From Oreohelix idahoensis (Eukaryota > Mollusca > Gastropoda > Stylommatophora > Oreohelicidae): a stretch of 64,000 bases of DNA. The DNA lies in assembly GCA_024509875.1 (NCBI GenBank), contig JAMPIV010019879.1, positions 412,001-476,000 of the forward strand, in the 5' to 3' direction. Position 1 is the first letter of the stretch. Each line of letters starts with the position of its first letter. The notes beneath the pieces were generated by a model. That model ran no database searches, was not told the DNA's origin, and saw only the letters and a program-made list of their open reading frames with translations. The position numbers were made by a program, and so were the translations under genes. This document shows, piece after piece, positions 1-11,952 of the stretch.

Positions 1-2
1 TT

Positions 3-145
3 GTTATAACAGATTTACTGATTCGTTCATGGAGTGCCATGCCAACTGGTATTTGTGATCATGCCCCTCCATTTCCTTCAGTCTCTGGTATCCTGAATCA
101 GCTGTATGATCAATCTGTCCCCATGCCATGTTCTCCTTTGTGGAG
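3..145 (+). CDS. Probable partial internal exon of an unidentified gene, cut by the window edge
   Basis: The frame starting at base 3 is open without a stop from the window edge to base 145, where the sequence reads GAG followed by a consensus donor GTAAGT (146-151). The predicted peptide is about 47 residues and contains SWSAMPTGICDH and PLW close to its end. It matches no family I recognise. A second possible exon start is the good acceptor TTCCTTCAG ending near base 93. The reading frame leaves a phase-2 junction. No partner exon was found with confidence downstream: a short open stretch at about 800-910 is open on both strands and does not join in phase. The donor and the open frame are seen; that this is coding is an inference. 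Confidence 0.4.
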
Positions 146-151
146 GTAAGT
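146..151 (+). promoter_or_regulatory. Consensus 5' splice donor
   Basis: GAG|GTAAGT directly follows the open reading frame of the left-edge exon. It is a near-perfect donor and is the main reason for calling that exon. Confidence 0.45.
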
Positions 152-2472
152 CATTCTCTGTTTCATTTAGTTGAATTTATAAGCTGCTACCAGAATTTTT
201 TAATTTGTCTTTTTTTTTTGGGATGTTCAAAGAACTATGATTGTCTGTGCTTGAACATGTTAACTGACTACTTTCTTTTGTTTCTCTGTGTACTTCCTCA
301 TTTGACTGTCTGGTCCTCCAAGGTATTTGTCACATTCTTCTGTGAAACAATATTTCTACTGCCTCCAATTTTCTTTTGTTTGTTTACTGTCCATGTCTCA
401 CGTGCTTAAAGTAATACAGGACATATATAACATAACAGCACTTTCTCACTCAGTGTCAATGATAGTATTTTGTTTGGTAAGAATGCTTTTCATGCTGTGG
501 AAACTGATTTAACCTTAGCAATTCTTGCTTGTATTTCAGTCAGACATCTATCATCTGAAATTATGCTAGATCTAGTAGAGCTGAACTGTTTCGCTTTCTT
601 CAGTGTCTTTTACAAACTCACAAAATAAATATAATACACATTTTTAAATATTTAAAAAACTGATTACAAAATATAAATTTTTTAAAATAATAATTTTGAA
701 ATCTGTGCTTAAAATATCATGTCCAAACAGTTTAAAGCTGTTCATTTTGTAAACAGACTCTGTGATGAGAGTAACTAAATTCTTATTTTTTTCCCTTTGG
801 AACCTTATGAAGTATGGACCCATAACTGCAACTGGTCCTCGTGCAAGGAAGCCTTCATCAAAGCATCCATGTGCTCTCACAGCTGTGGTTTCTATAGCAA
901 TTTGTTTGACATGATGAGGTTGCCTTATTCATGTATAACCTCATATCTTATGACTTGCCAGATGGTGCAGTCGTTCTATTCTTTCTTTGTGTAACTGTCT
1001 TTTTCTCTTGTTGAGGTGGTCACTGGCCCAAGACAGTATACTTGTTGTTAGATGTGTAGTGCGAGCGTATGATGAACTGAGTGTGGGTGCGAATGAAGGC
1101 GCGAATGTGTTTAGGCTCGTATATATGAAGACCCTGCAACCCATACTCTCACATGCAGTAGTCAAGGATGCTTGGACACTGCAGGCATGTTTCAAGACAT
1201 TTATTGACGAGAACACACATAGTATCAACAGGAACAGTCAGTGTAACAAGGTCATGCTGACCGGAAATCGATAGGTATACATTTGGCATTCAAAAAGGTA
1301 AACATCGGAACAGACGTGCATGGTCAATAGCAAAGTTCTTCAATAATGACAGTTCGTAGCGTCGCCCTTGGCATCTCTGACTAAACGCGTCAGATGCCTT
1401 AGTCACTTTGACACATAGGTGCAACTTGGCATTCCCCGCCAATTGCACATTATCAGGCTGTAGTATAATAGCCGAAAGCACAGGCCTCGTTCTGACGTCG
1501 GCTGTGTACTTCTGTTAAATAGGTTATCATCAACCCTGCAGTAATGCTTATTGTAGACATAAATCCCGCCAATCTGCGGTTCCCACAATATATCTTCGTC
1601 ACTGGATTTCTGGACAATATAAAGACTAACAGTCTTGGATGGCTACCTCGAGCACAAATATATAAGTTCTGAAATATATAGGATCGGTGAGCTGCAGTTC
1701 ACACTAAGTAATCCTTTTACATGTTCTGCCACCGAAAAGCGTAATAATGAATAAAGGTCGGTATTACCTGGAAAATGAATCCTCAGAACATAACAAGGAA
1801 TTCTGTCGTCATCCCGACGCACAGAGATTCACTGGGGAAAACTGCCATAGCAGTTACTTCGAAGATTCTTTCCGAAAAAACAATGGACTCTTGGTCCCTT
1901 CAGAAAAACAGGACCTTCCCGGCTCGCCGGAAGTATAACTCTCTCCCCCGCTTAAAAAACCTTCCCATAGGCCTACGCCCGAACTGTCAACCTTTGACCC
2001 TAAAGGTCAAAACACAATGAATGAATAAACAAGGGAAGACAACCCCTAATCAACCTGACATCGCAGGTAAAGACACAATTATACTTATGATAAAACATAG
2101 GCAAATAACTTGACAGATGACTCCGTCGAAAATGACAGCAACACTTTGTCTCCTGCGAAACCCCGAGAAAAAAGTGGCAGAATAAGTAAATGCAGAAGAT
2201 ATATGAAAAGCAAGAAAATTCCATCACTGAACTTACTGTGGTTGGAATCCTCAGCTCCCTCTGTCACACTCAGATTACTGTCTTCATTGACTACAGCACA
2301 TGAGCCTCCTTGGTTCTAAGAACACAAATCGTTGTCAGAAATTTAATTCAGGCTTTATTAAAATGTTCAGCCACAATAGTGTTAAAATATACTTTATTTT
2401 CATCATTTGATACACTGACAAAATAAAAACAACCCATAGCAAATGGCCAGAAGGAATTAAAATAATATTCAG
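152..2472. other. AT-rich non-coding stretch (probable intron or intergenic)
   Basis: Only short low-quality open frames occur. The stretch around 795-925 is open on both strands (KYGPITATGPRARK on +, GCFDEGFLARGPVAV on -), but neither version has a convincing splice context. No repeat shared with the rest of the window was recognised. Confidence 0.5.
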
Positions 2473-2484
2473 TAGTGGATAGGT

Positions 2485-3145
2485 CACGAGAGGAAAGAAG
2501 GCATCAGATTAAGCTGGGAGAACAGGTCCTGGAGCAGTCACCCACTTTAAATACCTCAGAGCTGTCATAGACTGGAAAAGAGGCATCAAAGAAAAGTTGG
2601 CTACCTGAAGAGCAGCAGCTTGGAGACTTTTTCAGGCCATAAATCGAGGATTCCTCAGCAAAAGAGCAGTTGGCAAGAAGATGAAGGTGGCTGTATACAG
2701 TTCTACCTATGTCCCAGTCTTGACGTATGGATGCGAGTCATGGGCAATGACTACAACCCACAAAAGCCAGATCCAAACCTCAGAAATGAGGTATCTTAGG
2801 AAGGTGACTGATGTAACAAGAGAAATGGTCTGCAACCAGACAATACGTCAAGGCTTAAAAACCCAACCCCTGCAGACCCAAGAAGAACAGTCCCAACTAA
2901 GATGGTTTGGCCATGTCTGCAGAATGGGAGAAGATCGGCTACCACGACAAGCATGGGAAACTAAAAGCCAGAGATCCAGATCTCCAGGACAACCCAGAGT
3001 CCGCTGAGAGGACAACATTAGACAATCTTTGAAGGACTGAGGACTAGAATGGAACCAGGACAAGAGGAAGACAGCCGATAGGATAGCATGGCGCTCTCTC
3101 TTCCAAACCTCTACACCTCACAGTAGAAGAGGAATGACTAAGTTA
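2485..3145 (+). mobile_element. LINE A copy 1: 5'-truncated non-LTR retrotransposon, 3' end of ORF2
   Basis: This 661-bp insertion is flanked by a perfect 12-bp TSD, TAGTGGATAGGT, at 2473-2484 and 3146-3157. It encodes the degenerate C-terminus of a LINE reverse-transcriptase protein (core open frame 2681-3007) with the typical motifs YVPVLTYGCESWAMT and LRWFGHVCRM. The 3' end reads GACTAAGT, the same end as the other A copies. Compared with the copy at 29610-30273 it carries several stops and indels, so it is a dead, older copy. Its 5' truncation point is nearly the same as that of the 29610 copy. Confidence 0.85.
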
Positions 3146-3157
3146 TAGTGGATAGGT

Positions 3158-4532
3158 GTTAAGTCATATTTTAATTAAGGGGAGTTAAGTGTTTAAGACT
3201 CGTATGTACGGGTCGGATTTTTGTACACACACTTTTTGAACACAGCCCTTTTGACTAGCTGTTAGTTCACTTTTTAAAAATAGGATAAAGAAACTGTCGA
3301 ACGTTCTATGAATTAGTTTTGGGGGGAAAGGCGGATGAATTCTGCTCACATCTCAAGCTGCGAGTTTGCGCTTGAATGAATTTTGTACTGAGCTGTTTTA
3401 AGCAGCTGATTTTTCGTGACAGTATTTGGCTGGCAGAGCTTGGAAATGGATGCTTTACCATTTTCGCTAGTGTGTTCCAGCATATATTCTTTTTGTGAAA
3501 GGAATATGTGATAAGTGCAGAATGTACGTTACTGAAGATATTATGAGGCCACGGATTGTACAGGCCATTATTCGATATTCATATTCCTGTGATGGATTGT
3601 TTTTGCAGATAGATAGTGTGTTGAAGAGAATGTTGTTTTCTCCCAGGAAACTTGTTATTCAAAGCCACGGATCTCGTTGGCTTGTTAATGCATTGTATTC
3701 ATATTGATTCAAAGTCATGGACTATTGAGAACTGGAATGATATTTTTGCTGTACTATTATGAGATGAAATATGTGCTGCTATGTCCTGCAGCCTATTCAC
3801 CTATTTGCTGATTCATGTTTCCTGATGGATATTTTGTACTTAATGCCCATGATTTGCTGTGGTGGTTTATGCAACCGTTGTTATGGATTTACTTACATGT
3901 TGCTTCATGAGTATGCTGTGAATTGTCTTGCTATGATGTCTACGTGACCGTCTCGTCAATAAACTGTATAACGTTACCAGGAGTTACAACATTTCCTGAC
4001 TTCTACTTTGCTGTGGTGTGAGTGACTGTACTATAGACACACTTAAAGAACCTATACACATTCGCGTATGTTATGATCTCTATAGTCACACACCTGTCGG
4101 CCCGACTTATGCTGATTCGCCAATTATCAGCGAAAGTAATAATAACATTTATCTTCTTGATAACCCCACCAGTATCTTCCATCAAATAATCTTTAACAAT
4201 AGGTTTTACTAAAGGGGAGCAGCTACAATAAAATGCCATTTTCATAAATCACTGCATAACTTCAAATAAAATGCACAGACTTAACCTACAACAAAAATAA
4301 TTATGAATAACAAAGTGTATGTAATGGTAGTGATAGCGGCTTTCATGGAAATGTGACCATACTGGATTTTAAGGCTAAGCTTCAATTCATTAAGGTTTTT
4401 TATTTAGTTAATTTTTTTTTTTTTTTTGAGCTATGAGCACTAAGTCTGAATGTGAAGCTCATCATTACATTTTAAAACATATGTGTCAGAATAGGTAGTT
4501 GATACCTTCAGTAGATCCTGAGCCAGGACTTT
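3158..4532. other. Unassigned AT-rich region
   Basis: No coding exon is supported. A purine run before TGTTTAAG at 3189 and an AATAAA at about 3959 faintly suggest an old LTR, but no second copy or TSD was found. A poly(T) run lies near 4411-4429. Confidence 0.4.
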
Positions 4533-4703
4533 AAATTAGTGTTTTTTTTCTTTTCCTTAACCAGCGGCACTTGGGCTTTCAGCCCTTCGGCCCAATGACA
4601 TGTCATTGCGAGGCTGGGGAACCTGAGGACTTTCCTTCCAACCCGGTCAGGAGCTTTGCTCCTTCCCATCCACAGAGGGTTTATCACAGGAGCCGTTCAG
4701 GCT

Positions 4704-6442
4704 TCTTCTTCTTCTTCGATCCTTAACCACCGACCGTCAAAGCAGTCAGTGGCCATCACGCCTAGTGGCGTCTTGTAGGGCAACAACAAATTGATTCCAC
4801 TTTGCACGGTCGGTGGCCATCCTTCGTACAGTGCCCCAACTCTGGTTCATTCTTTGCATCTCAGCCTCCACAGTCCTCCGCCAAGTTGTTTTTGGTCGGC
4901 CTCTCTTTCGCTTTCCTTCAGGGGTCCAAAGCATAGCTGTTCTTGTGATGGCATCGGGGTCTCTTCTGAGGACATGACCAACCCAGCTCCAGCGTCTGCC
5001 TGCTATGATGGTATGCATGTCCTCTTGCTTGCTACGAGTAAGCAGATCTTGGTTGGTGATGGTATTCGGCCAAAAGATTCGGTGAATTTTTCTTAGGCAT
5101 GTTGTGTGAAAAGAGGACAATTTTGACATTTCCTTCTCTGTGACTCTCCAGCATTCCGCACCATAGAGAAGCACAGAAAGCACGCAACTCTGGTATAATC
5201 TTAATTTTGTGCTTGTGCTGTATTGGGAGGACTTCCAGATGTTATTTAGGCTAAAGAAGGCTGTTCTTGCCTTATTCATTCTGATGTTGATGTCTTTGCC
5301 TGCCCCACCGTCTGGTGTTACTATGCTTCCTAGGTATGTGAAGGTATCTGTCTGTACCAGTTGCTGATTCCTTACTGATATGGGCTCAGGGTTGCTCACA
5401 TTGAGCGTCATGACCTCAGACTTCTTTAAATTGATGTTCAAGCCCACCTGCTGGCTAAATTTATTAAGTCTATCCGTTTTTTCCTGGATGTGTTGATGTG
5501 AATGTGCCAGCAGTGCAATGTCATCTGCATATTCCAGATCTTCCAATGTTGAAAATGTAGTCCATCTTATTCCTCTTGGACTGCTCTCTGTTGTCTGGCG
5601 CATCACCCAGTCTATGACTGTTAAAAATAGAGTGGTTGATAAGGGGCATCCCTGTCGTACTCCTGTCTTCACCTCGAAGGTTAGGTTGCTCTGCCCAACA
5701 CTACACGTAAAGTTGGCATAGAGGCTTTTTATGATTGACACTATGCAGCTTGGAATTCCATAAGCCCTCAGTATTTTCCATAAACTGTCCCTATGTATGC
5801 TGTCAAAAGCCTTTTCAAAATCAACAAAATTTATGTAAAGCTGTCTTTGCCATTCTGAGCACTGCTCTATAATGTTCCTGAGAGTGAATATATGGTCTAC
5901 ACATCTTCTGTTCTTTCTAAATCCTGCTTGTTCTTTCCTCAGTTTGGAGTCTACTGCCTTTGAAATTCTCTGTATAATTATCCTGCCTAGTATTTTGCTG
6001 GGAACTGAGAGAAGAGTGATTCCTCTCCAATTATTGCAGTCTGAAAGATCTCCCTTCTTGGGCAATTTGACAATTATTCCTTTGTTCCACTCTGAGGTGT
6101 TGTCCCCGTTTTCCACACTTGTGCAAATAGTGGTTCTAATAGTTCTGCTGCTAGCTCAGGGTCTGTCTTAAATAGCTCTGCATTTAAGTTATCATGGCCC
6201 GGAGCTTTACCGTTCTTTAACCCTTTGATTGCTGTGATGATTTCTTCTTTTCGTGGAATGTCTGTATTTACATCTAAATCGTTTTCAGCCTCAGGAACAT
6301 TCAATTGTGTCTCTGGTATTTCCTTGTTCAGAGTTTCTCTGAAGTGTTCTGCCCATCTTGTTTCCTGTCCCTCTGCTGTCTTGATGAGATTTCCTTGCTT
6401 ATCTCTTACTAATGTAATATTGTTTGCACCTTGTTTTCCGCT
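4704..6442 (-). mobile_element. LINE B1: RTE/CFDP2-type non-LTR retrotransposon, 5'-truncated
   Basis: This 1.74-kb insertion lies inside SINE S1, with an 11-bp TSD CCGTTCAGGCT at 4693-4703 and 6443-6453. The - strand runs from the region between endonuclease and reverse transcriptase to the 3' end, which is a (GAA)n-type tail (TTCTTCTTCTTC on +). The endonuclease is missing through 5' truncation. Three other pieces of this family occur in the window: a 702-bp copy at 53870, a 56-bp piece at 47367, and possibly the GAA-tailed repeats at 28294 and 31630. Confidence 0.9.
4746..6304 (-). pseudogene. LINE B1 reverse transcriptase (one frameshift)
   Basis: It copies element RNA at the target site. 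The long frame (6116-4746, 456 residues) contains, in order, the fingers/palm motifs KAFDSIHRDSLW and VRQGCPLSTTLF, the catalytic YADDIALLAH, then the thumb YLGSIVTPDG and the C-terminal WSWVGHVLRRDP and GRPKTTWRR typical of RTE-like proteins. The upstream piece (6304-6074) in another frame carries the KAPGHDNL motif that opens the RT domain, so a single frameshift near 6074-6116 separates them. No endonuclease domain is present. The protein is otherwise well preserved and serves as the reference for the hypermutated copy at 53870-54571. Confidence 0.85.
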
Positions 6443-6520
6443 CCGTTCAGGCTATTCAGTCAAATTTCCGGCCGTAAACATTTCTTCAAACGCTGACGCC
6501 CGGGTTTGAAATTAGTGTTT

Positions 6521-7559
6521 AAAAATAGTAACTCTTTTTGCAAAATCTGACAAGAATATTTTTGCCAAATCAAAATTTTGATAGCATAAGCTGCTCTGAA
6601 CAAAGTTTTAATGCAATGGAAAGTTTCTGTGCCTGTTAGCATGTCAATTAATGAATAAATAAGCAAGTTATAAGAAAATTAGTAACACAAAACAAAGTTC
6701 TGAGAAATCAATGGCTTTCTTCACACACAAAAACTACAATTTTATCAGAAAAGAACATTTTCAATATCAAAATAACGCCATTTTGGAATGTGTTGTGACA
6801 ACCACATTTAAACTCAGGGGAACGGAAGTTATCAGAAAATAGGCCAATCCCAATTTTCAAGATTTTCAATTTTTACAGTAAAATCAGTGCTGCTCAACTC
6901 CTTGAATACAAATGGTGTACAAAGAAGAATACAAATGTATGAATACAGATGTACTGTAAAAGTCAAAACTTCAGCTGTCTGCTTTCCATGTGGAACACAA
7001 AAAAAAAAGACTGAAGAAGACAATGATTCTTACATTTCTACAATATTGTTAACTTTCTTGATTTGACTAAAACTACTCTTTATGGCAAGAAAACACCAGT
7101 ACACTATAAACATACTTATGTTCACAGTTATCACCTTTGTACTTCTCAACTCAGACTTCGTTACCATTCCCAACTTCTCTATTGCATTTGATAAGATGAT
7201 GCTGACTTATTTAAGAGTGTCTTCAATGACAAATTAAGAATATATCATGCATATTTCCTGACTTCAACTCTATAACATACCCTTTCTTATCCAACAATAG
7301 AATTAATCACTACTTATTCTCTTATCCTTCTGTCACATTATTAGTCCCATCTTTTCCCACCAACTTTGAATAGAATAAAAAAAATACAAAAGCAAGCAGA
7401 GAGAGTAAATGAAGACAACACCAATAAATGAAATGAACAAGCTAACAAAACTGAAGTCCAAGAGTGACAGAAGAGATGACAGGGTTCTACAGCAGGCAGA
7501 AAAATTTAAAAGGCTCACAAACCACCAAATGAATGACAGACTGAAAGGGTATGGTTGAG
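6521..7559. other. Unassigned AT-rich region
   Basis: I found no reliable open frame, splice-flanked exon or repeat match between SINE S1 and the RNase H remnant. Confidence 0.4.
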
Positions 7560-9400
7560 ACAAACTTCAGAGAAGCTGCTTTACAGGGAAAGCAGAGCTC
7601 CCCCCCAATGTACCAGACCTTGCAGACAAATACAGAACCTATAATGACTAGCAATGCATTCCTACCATGAAAGGGAACAAGGTTCCCAGAGCTGATCGAC
7701 AGCATACCAAAAGTAATGAAAAGGTAGTCAAATAGATGCAGAGAGGAAACACCTAGCTATGGAATAAATCAGAAAGATGTACCCAACCACAGATTGGATC
7801 CACATATATACAGATGGATCAGCTACAAAAATGGAGATGGAGATGTATACACAAAATTAAATAATGGCATACCGGTCAACCTGTACGAATTTTTCGTACA
7901 ATGTACGTATTTTTGATACTTTTAGCAGTGTACGGCCATACAGACTCGTTGTACGGATTTTTCCCCCCTCTCCAAAAACAAAACAAAACAAAAAAAAAAT
8001 GGGAAAAAAACTTTTTAATAAAAAAAAAATTCTAAAAATATTTTCCAACCCAAGTTTTTTTAAATTTTAAATCAGAAAATATTTTCTAACCCAGGTTTTT
8101 GTTAAACCAGTTTTTTTTATTTTTAATTCCTGGAATCTCGGCGTCTGTTTTTAAACTGAGGTCTCTCCCAGCAACCAATCAAATCCTTTTATACCCAACA
8201 ATTTGGCAAAAACGTTGAATTCGGCCTCAAACACTTTCAGTTTTCTGCGTGACGTAACGTATTTTTAAAGTTACCTGTTATCGACCACGCTTGCCAAGAC
8301 ACTTCGACGCCATTTTGTTTAAAAAAAGCTAAGTACTTATAACTTGGTTAAATATTGCTGTTGTTTTGCTTTGTTGCAATTTAATCGCTGTCTTAATCTT
8401 TCCAGTTATATCTTCGATATATTTCCGATAAATTAATGTCATAATATTCTGCGTAGGAGCATAACTAGATAAAAAAAGTTTGCGTTGAGTAGGCCTACTT
8501 TATTTCAGCGGTCAAAATTCACTGCTTTATTTTTTAATAAAGTGGCGATCTATTATCACTGGTCTAGCGCTACCAACTTTTAAATAATAATTTTGTAAAT
8601 TTTTGGAAGTATGTTTTTCCTTCCTAGATTTGATATTCTGTTCATAATTTAGTTTATTTTTTTTTTTTTGCTGTTTCGGTTTCTCTTTACTTTGCTTCGT
8701 TGTATTTTTTTTTTTTTTTTGGTCGTTCTCTTAATCTTTCCAGTTATATTTTGAACATTTAAATATTGCCAGGATTTGTAAGGATTTTTTTGGTCCGGCG
8801 TACAGGTTTTTGTCTCAGGAGGTTGACAGGTATGTAATGCCATAATATTCTGTGTCGGCCCTACATAACTAGAATAAAAGTTTGTTTGCATAAACTTCGC
8901 TGCTTTATTTTTCAGTTTAAAAAATTCACACAGACTGCAGGAGGTCCATGAATGCGAACACACACACTTCTTTTTTACAGTGTAAGATTCTCATTGATAC
9001 ATGCTGTGCAGACTTTAAGCCCACAAATGCAATTCTGCAAAGTGCTAAAAGTGCATGTGTTGATTATAATACAAAACACTGTACATCGAAAGAATAGTGT
9101 ACCTCATGATCACTAAGTTTTTTTATATGTAAAGAACAGCATGAGACTATTAGCATGTTTTATATCACACTAACTCAAGTGCTAATAGATTTGTATGTGT
9201 CATTTCTCATTTTAAAACTGTATTGTGTATAATTTATTAATATATTTTTTGCGTAAGGATTTTTAGGTGTTTGTAAGGATTTTTTTGGTCCGGCGTACAG
9301 GTTTTTGTCTCAGGAGGTTGACAGGTATGTAATGGACAAGAAATACATATTTCTATGGCCACTGGAAAATTCTCAAACAACCTTCTTTTTTTTTTTCTTT
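7560..9400 (+). pseudogene. LINE RNase H remnant interrupted by a TIR element
   Basis: The reading around 7806-7866 gives IYTDGSATKNGDG, the start of a LINE-type RNase H domain (catalytic Asp in YTDGS). Beyond the insertion the reading resumes at about 9336 with residues resembling the next RNase H strand (ATGKFSNN). The domain is heavily decayed. It lies upstream of an RT of probably the same LINE class (LINE F), opposite to the usual RT-then-RNase H order, so these are most likely two separate fragments. Confidence 0.5.
7868..9329. mobile_element. Non-autonomous DNA transposon with 15-bp terminal inverted repeats and a duplicated right half
   Basis: The left end CATACCGGTCAACCT and the reverse complement of the right end CATACCTGTCAACCT differ by one base. 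TAATGG flanks both ends (7862-7867 and 9330-9335) and is a possible TSD. There is no transposase. The right half is present twice: a 64-bp block at 8776-8839 recurs identically at 9271-9334, and each half is opened by a TAATG[T/C]CATAATATTCTG block (about 8435 and 8835). The superfamily is not assigned. It sits in the RNase H remnant. Confidence 0.7.
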
Positions 9401-10204
9401 TCCAGTCCCAGTATCGTAGAGAAACTTGAGAAAGAACTATCGATTGCCAGGAATAGAACAGAAATAAAACAAACTCTGAAAAGCAAAATTGAACTAAAAA
9501 AAAGCCACAGCTTAATACAGAAAGACCATGAATGAAGCATTAATTAAGAAACAGCTGGAAAGAAAAAACTGAAAGCTTTAACCTAGACAAGAATGAAACA
9601 AACTATGGAAACTCACAAAAACATTAAACAGTGAAGACATAAGAACAGCCAGCATAACACTAGAAACACATGGAAAAATTATATCAGGAAAGAGTGAAGC
9701 AAATGTATACATGGAAAAATACAGCACAGTTAGCAAAGCAAATATAAAAATCTGAAGGAAGAAAGATATGAAAAAAGATATAAAATTAAAGGAACAAACA
9801 TCAAAGAACACATGATGACTAAATTTACACTGCAAGAACTAGAAGATGCATTAGGGCACCCGAAAGACAAAAAATCTCCAGGATAGGATGGAATCACAAT
9901 TTAAATGCTAAAACACCTTAGGACACAAAGTAAAAAAGAAACTACTAGAAATAATAAATGTAAGCTTGAAAAAAGGTGTAGTGCCACAAATATGGAAAGA
10001 GGCAGTCATGATTCCAGTACTAAAACCTGGAAAAGACAGCACAAACGCTGACAGCTACAGACCCATCAGCTTACTTAGCTGCACAGGAAAATTGATGGAA
10101 AGATTAGTCAATACCAGGCTCATGTGGCACCCTGAAAGATAGAAATGGATAACAACCCAACAAGCTGGCTTTCAACAATGTAAGTCAACATTTATGTCAA
10201 GAAT

Positions 10205-10730
10205 GATATTTTCAGTGTTGTATGATTGATCCATTTATAACACCTGTTCTCCACAGGCAGCTTTATTATTGGGATGTTTACATCAGATGGGATAAGATAC
10301 GTGAGATTGCACAGACTGGTTTATTTATTACAGCTTGATTTTGAGCATACGCACAGTAACAGTATTAGTCATTGTGTATGAGAATGGTGAGCAACTTTTA
10401 CGCCTGTGATGTCACGTAGTTCTAAAGAGCACCGTGCAGCGTGATGTGAAAAAGCGGAAAAGAAGGAAGCTTATATGGAAGAGATTAGTATATCTAGCAG
10501 TTGAAAGGAACTGACCTGGAATTTTGGGTCTTAGTCATGTCATTCCATGATTAAGTGTATGCCTAGGATATTCATTGATGAAAATTATAATATTAAATCG
10601 TTGAAAACGTATGAAGTGACTGTCTTGCTTGTTCCTTTATGAAAACTGACAGTTTTATGTGTTACACCTAGTGAACGAGACAGCGAGCAGAGTGTGGTAG
10701 GCACAGCCACATCTGTATCCATGATAATAC
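10205..10730. other. Unclassified insertion within LINE F
   Basis: The LINE F reading stops at about 10200 (QQAGFQQCKST) and resumes at about 10735 (ITQGTEDAFQEKK). The roughly 0.53 kb between carries no motif, TIR or TSD that I could define, so its nature is unknown. Confidence 0.45.
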
Positions 10731-11071
10731 ATATAGATCACTCAAGGGACTGAAGATGCTTTCCAGGAAAAGAAACACACACTCACAGTCTGTGTAGACA
10801 TGGAAAAAGCCTTTGATAATGTGTGGAGAGCTGGAATAAAGCAAAAACTACTCAAATATGGAGTCTGTGGGCATATGTACAAATTGGTAAACCACTTTTG
10901 AAATGTGTGGAGAGCTGGAGTTACAAGGCAAAAGTCACTACTCAAATATGGACTGTGGGCATATGATACAAACTGTTCCTGATGGGTGCCAAACAGCACT
11001 TCCTCCTGAAAATAGGCATGCAAGGGTGCAGTTACAAGGACACATAAGTCACAGAATGAAGCTAGAATAAG

Positions 11072-11258
11072 GACTGTGCCAAGGCAGCTTGATATCTCCT
11101 ACACTGTTCCTGATGGACTGTGCCAAGGCAGCTTGGTATCTCCTACACTGTTCCTGATGGACTGTGCCAAGGCAGCTTGGTATCTCCTACACTGTTCCTG
11201 ATGGACTGTGCCAAGGCAGCTTGGTATCTCCTACACTGTTCCTGATGGACTGTGCCAA
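11072..11258. repeat. 44-bp tandem array derived from the RT QG..SPTLF motif
   Basis: The unit beginning GACTGTGCCAAGGCAGCTTG and ending CACTGTTCCTGATG is repeated four times plus a partial fifth. It is the coding sequence of the reverse-transcriptase motif QGSLISPTLFL of LINE F. Because 44 is not a multiple of three, each added unit shifts the frame. The last partial unit is cut by LINE C2. Confidence 0.85.
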
Positions 11259-11800
11259 TAATAAATAAATAATAATAAATTCTTTAAGCACCAAACACGG
11301 CGCATAAGGCAGAAACCAGTGCTCTCCAGGTTGTTCGTTGTGACGCCACTCCTCTTAGCTCTTGCACATTATTTAGGCCCAACGTTCTTCCTTCTCTTAT
11401 TATTGTTCTTCTGAGTGTTTCTTTTGGTCTTCCTTTTTTCCGCTTACCCTCAGGAACCCCAAGTGAGCGCCTGTAGTGGTATTCTGTTGTTTTGCATTCG
11501 TAGGACATGACCGATATATGACCATCGTCTTTTCCTTATATAGTCGGAGATATATTTCTGCCTAGAGTCTTCTCTTATTTGTCGATTAGTCTTGAATTCT
11601 TTCCAACTGATGTTCATGAGTTTTCTAAGACATTTGTTCTCGAATGTATTCAGCTTGTCCTCCAATGATTTTGTTATTTTCCAACTCTCACAGCCGTATG
11701 TTAACACTGAGATAACATTTGAATTAAACAGACGAAGCTTGGTATGTATATTCAATGATCGTAATTTCCAAATGTTAGATAATCTATTGAAGGCGCTAGC
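11259..11800 (-). mobile_element. LINE C2: 542-bp 5'-truncated copy
   Basis: It is the 3' end of LINE C: on the - strand it runs from within the RT thumb to a (TTA)n-tailed end. It is nearly identical to the corresponding part of LINE C1 (37893-40558); I saw about four differences. The reading gives VISVLTYGCESWKIT and WSYIGHVLRMQ in two frames (11863-11450, 11508-11284), broken by one extra base. TGCCAA occurs on both sides (11253-11258, 11801-11806). As the source LINE also continues with TGCCAAAGCA, this may be junction microhomology and not a pure TSD. Confidence 0.85.
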
Positions 11801-11952
11801 TGCCAAAGCAGCTTGATATCTCCTACATTGTTCCTGATCATCTACATTAAAGACATAGTCCACGAATTACCAAAGAGGGTCCAGTTTGCTATTCGCTGAT
11901 GACCTAGCATTATGGGTAGCCAACGAAAAAATAAAAACAGCAAACAGTAGTA

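Larger units (their letters stand above)
4545..6508 (-). mobile_element. SINE S1, 5'-truncated and split by LINE B1
   Basis: The two halves are 4545-4703 and 6454-6508. The whole is bounded by a 12-bp TSD, AAATTAGTGTTT, at 4533-4544 and 6509-6520. On the - strand it begins inside the tRNA-like head (TCAAACCCGGGCG) and aligns with the full SINE at 60253-60608 through the CGGCCGGAAATTTGACT block. It ends with the sequence GGGCCGAAGGGCT...CCGCTGG and an A-rich tail. That terminal block of about 45 bp is shared with LINE E (18850-19105), which suggests LINE E-type machinery mobilised it. LINE B1 later inserted into its middle. Confidence 0.75.

Noticed and set aside
3189..3995. Solo LTR starting TGTTTAAG and ending ACAACA
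   Set aside because: No TSD and no second copy in the window; a purine run and AATAAA alone are not enough.
8649..8963. 104-codon - strand frame ending in a Lys run
   Set aside because: It lies across poly(T) tracts within the TIR element and has no motif.
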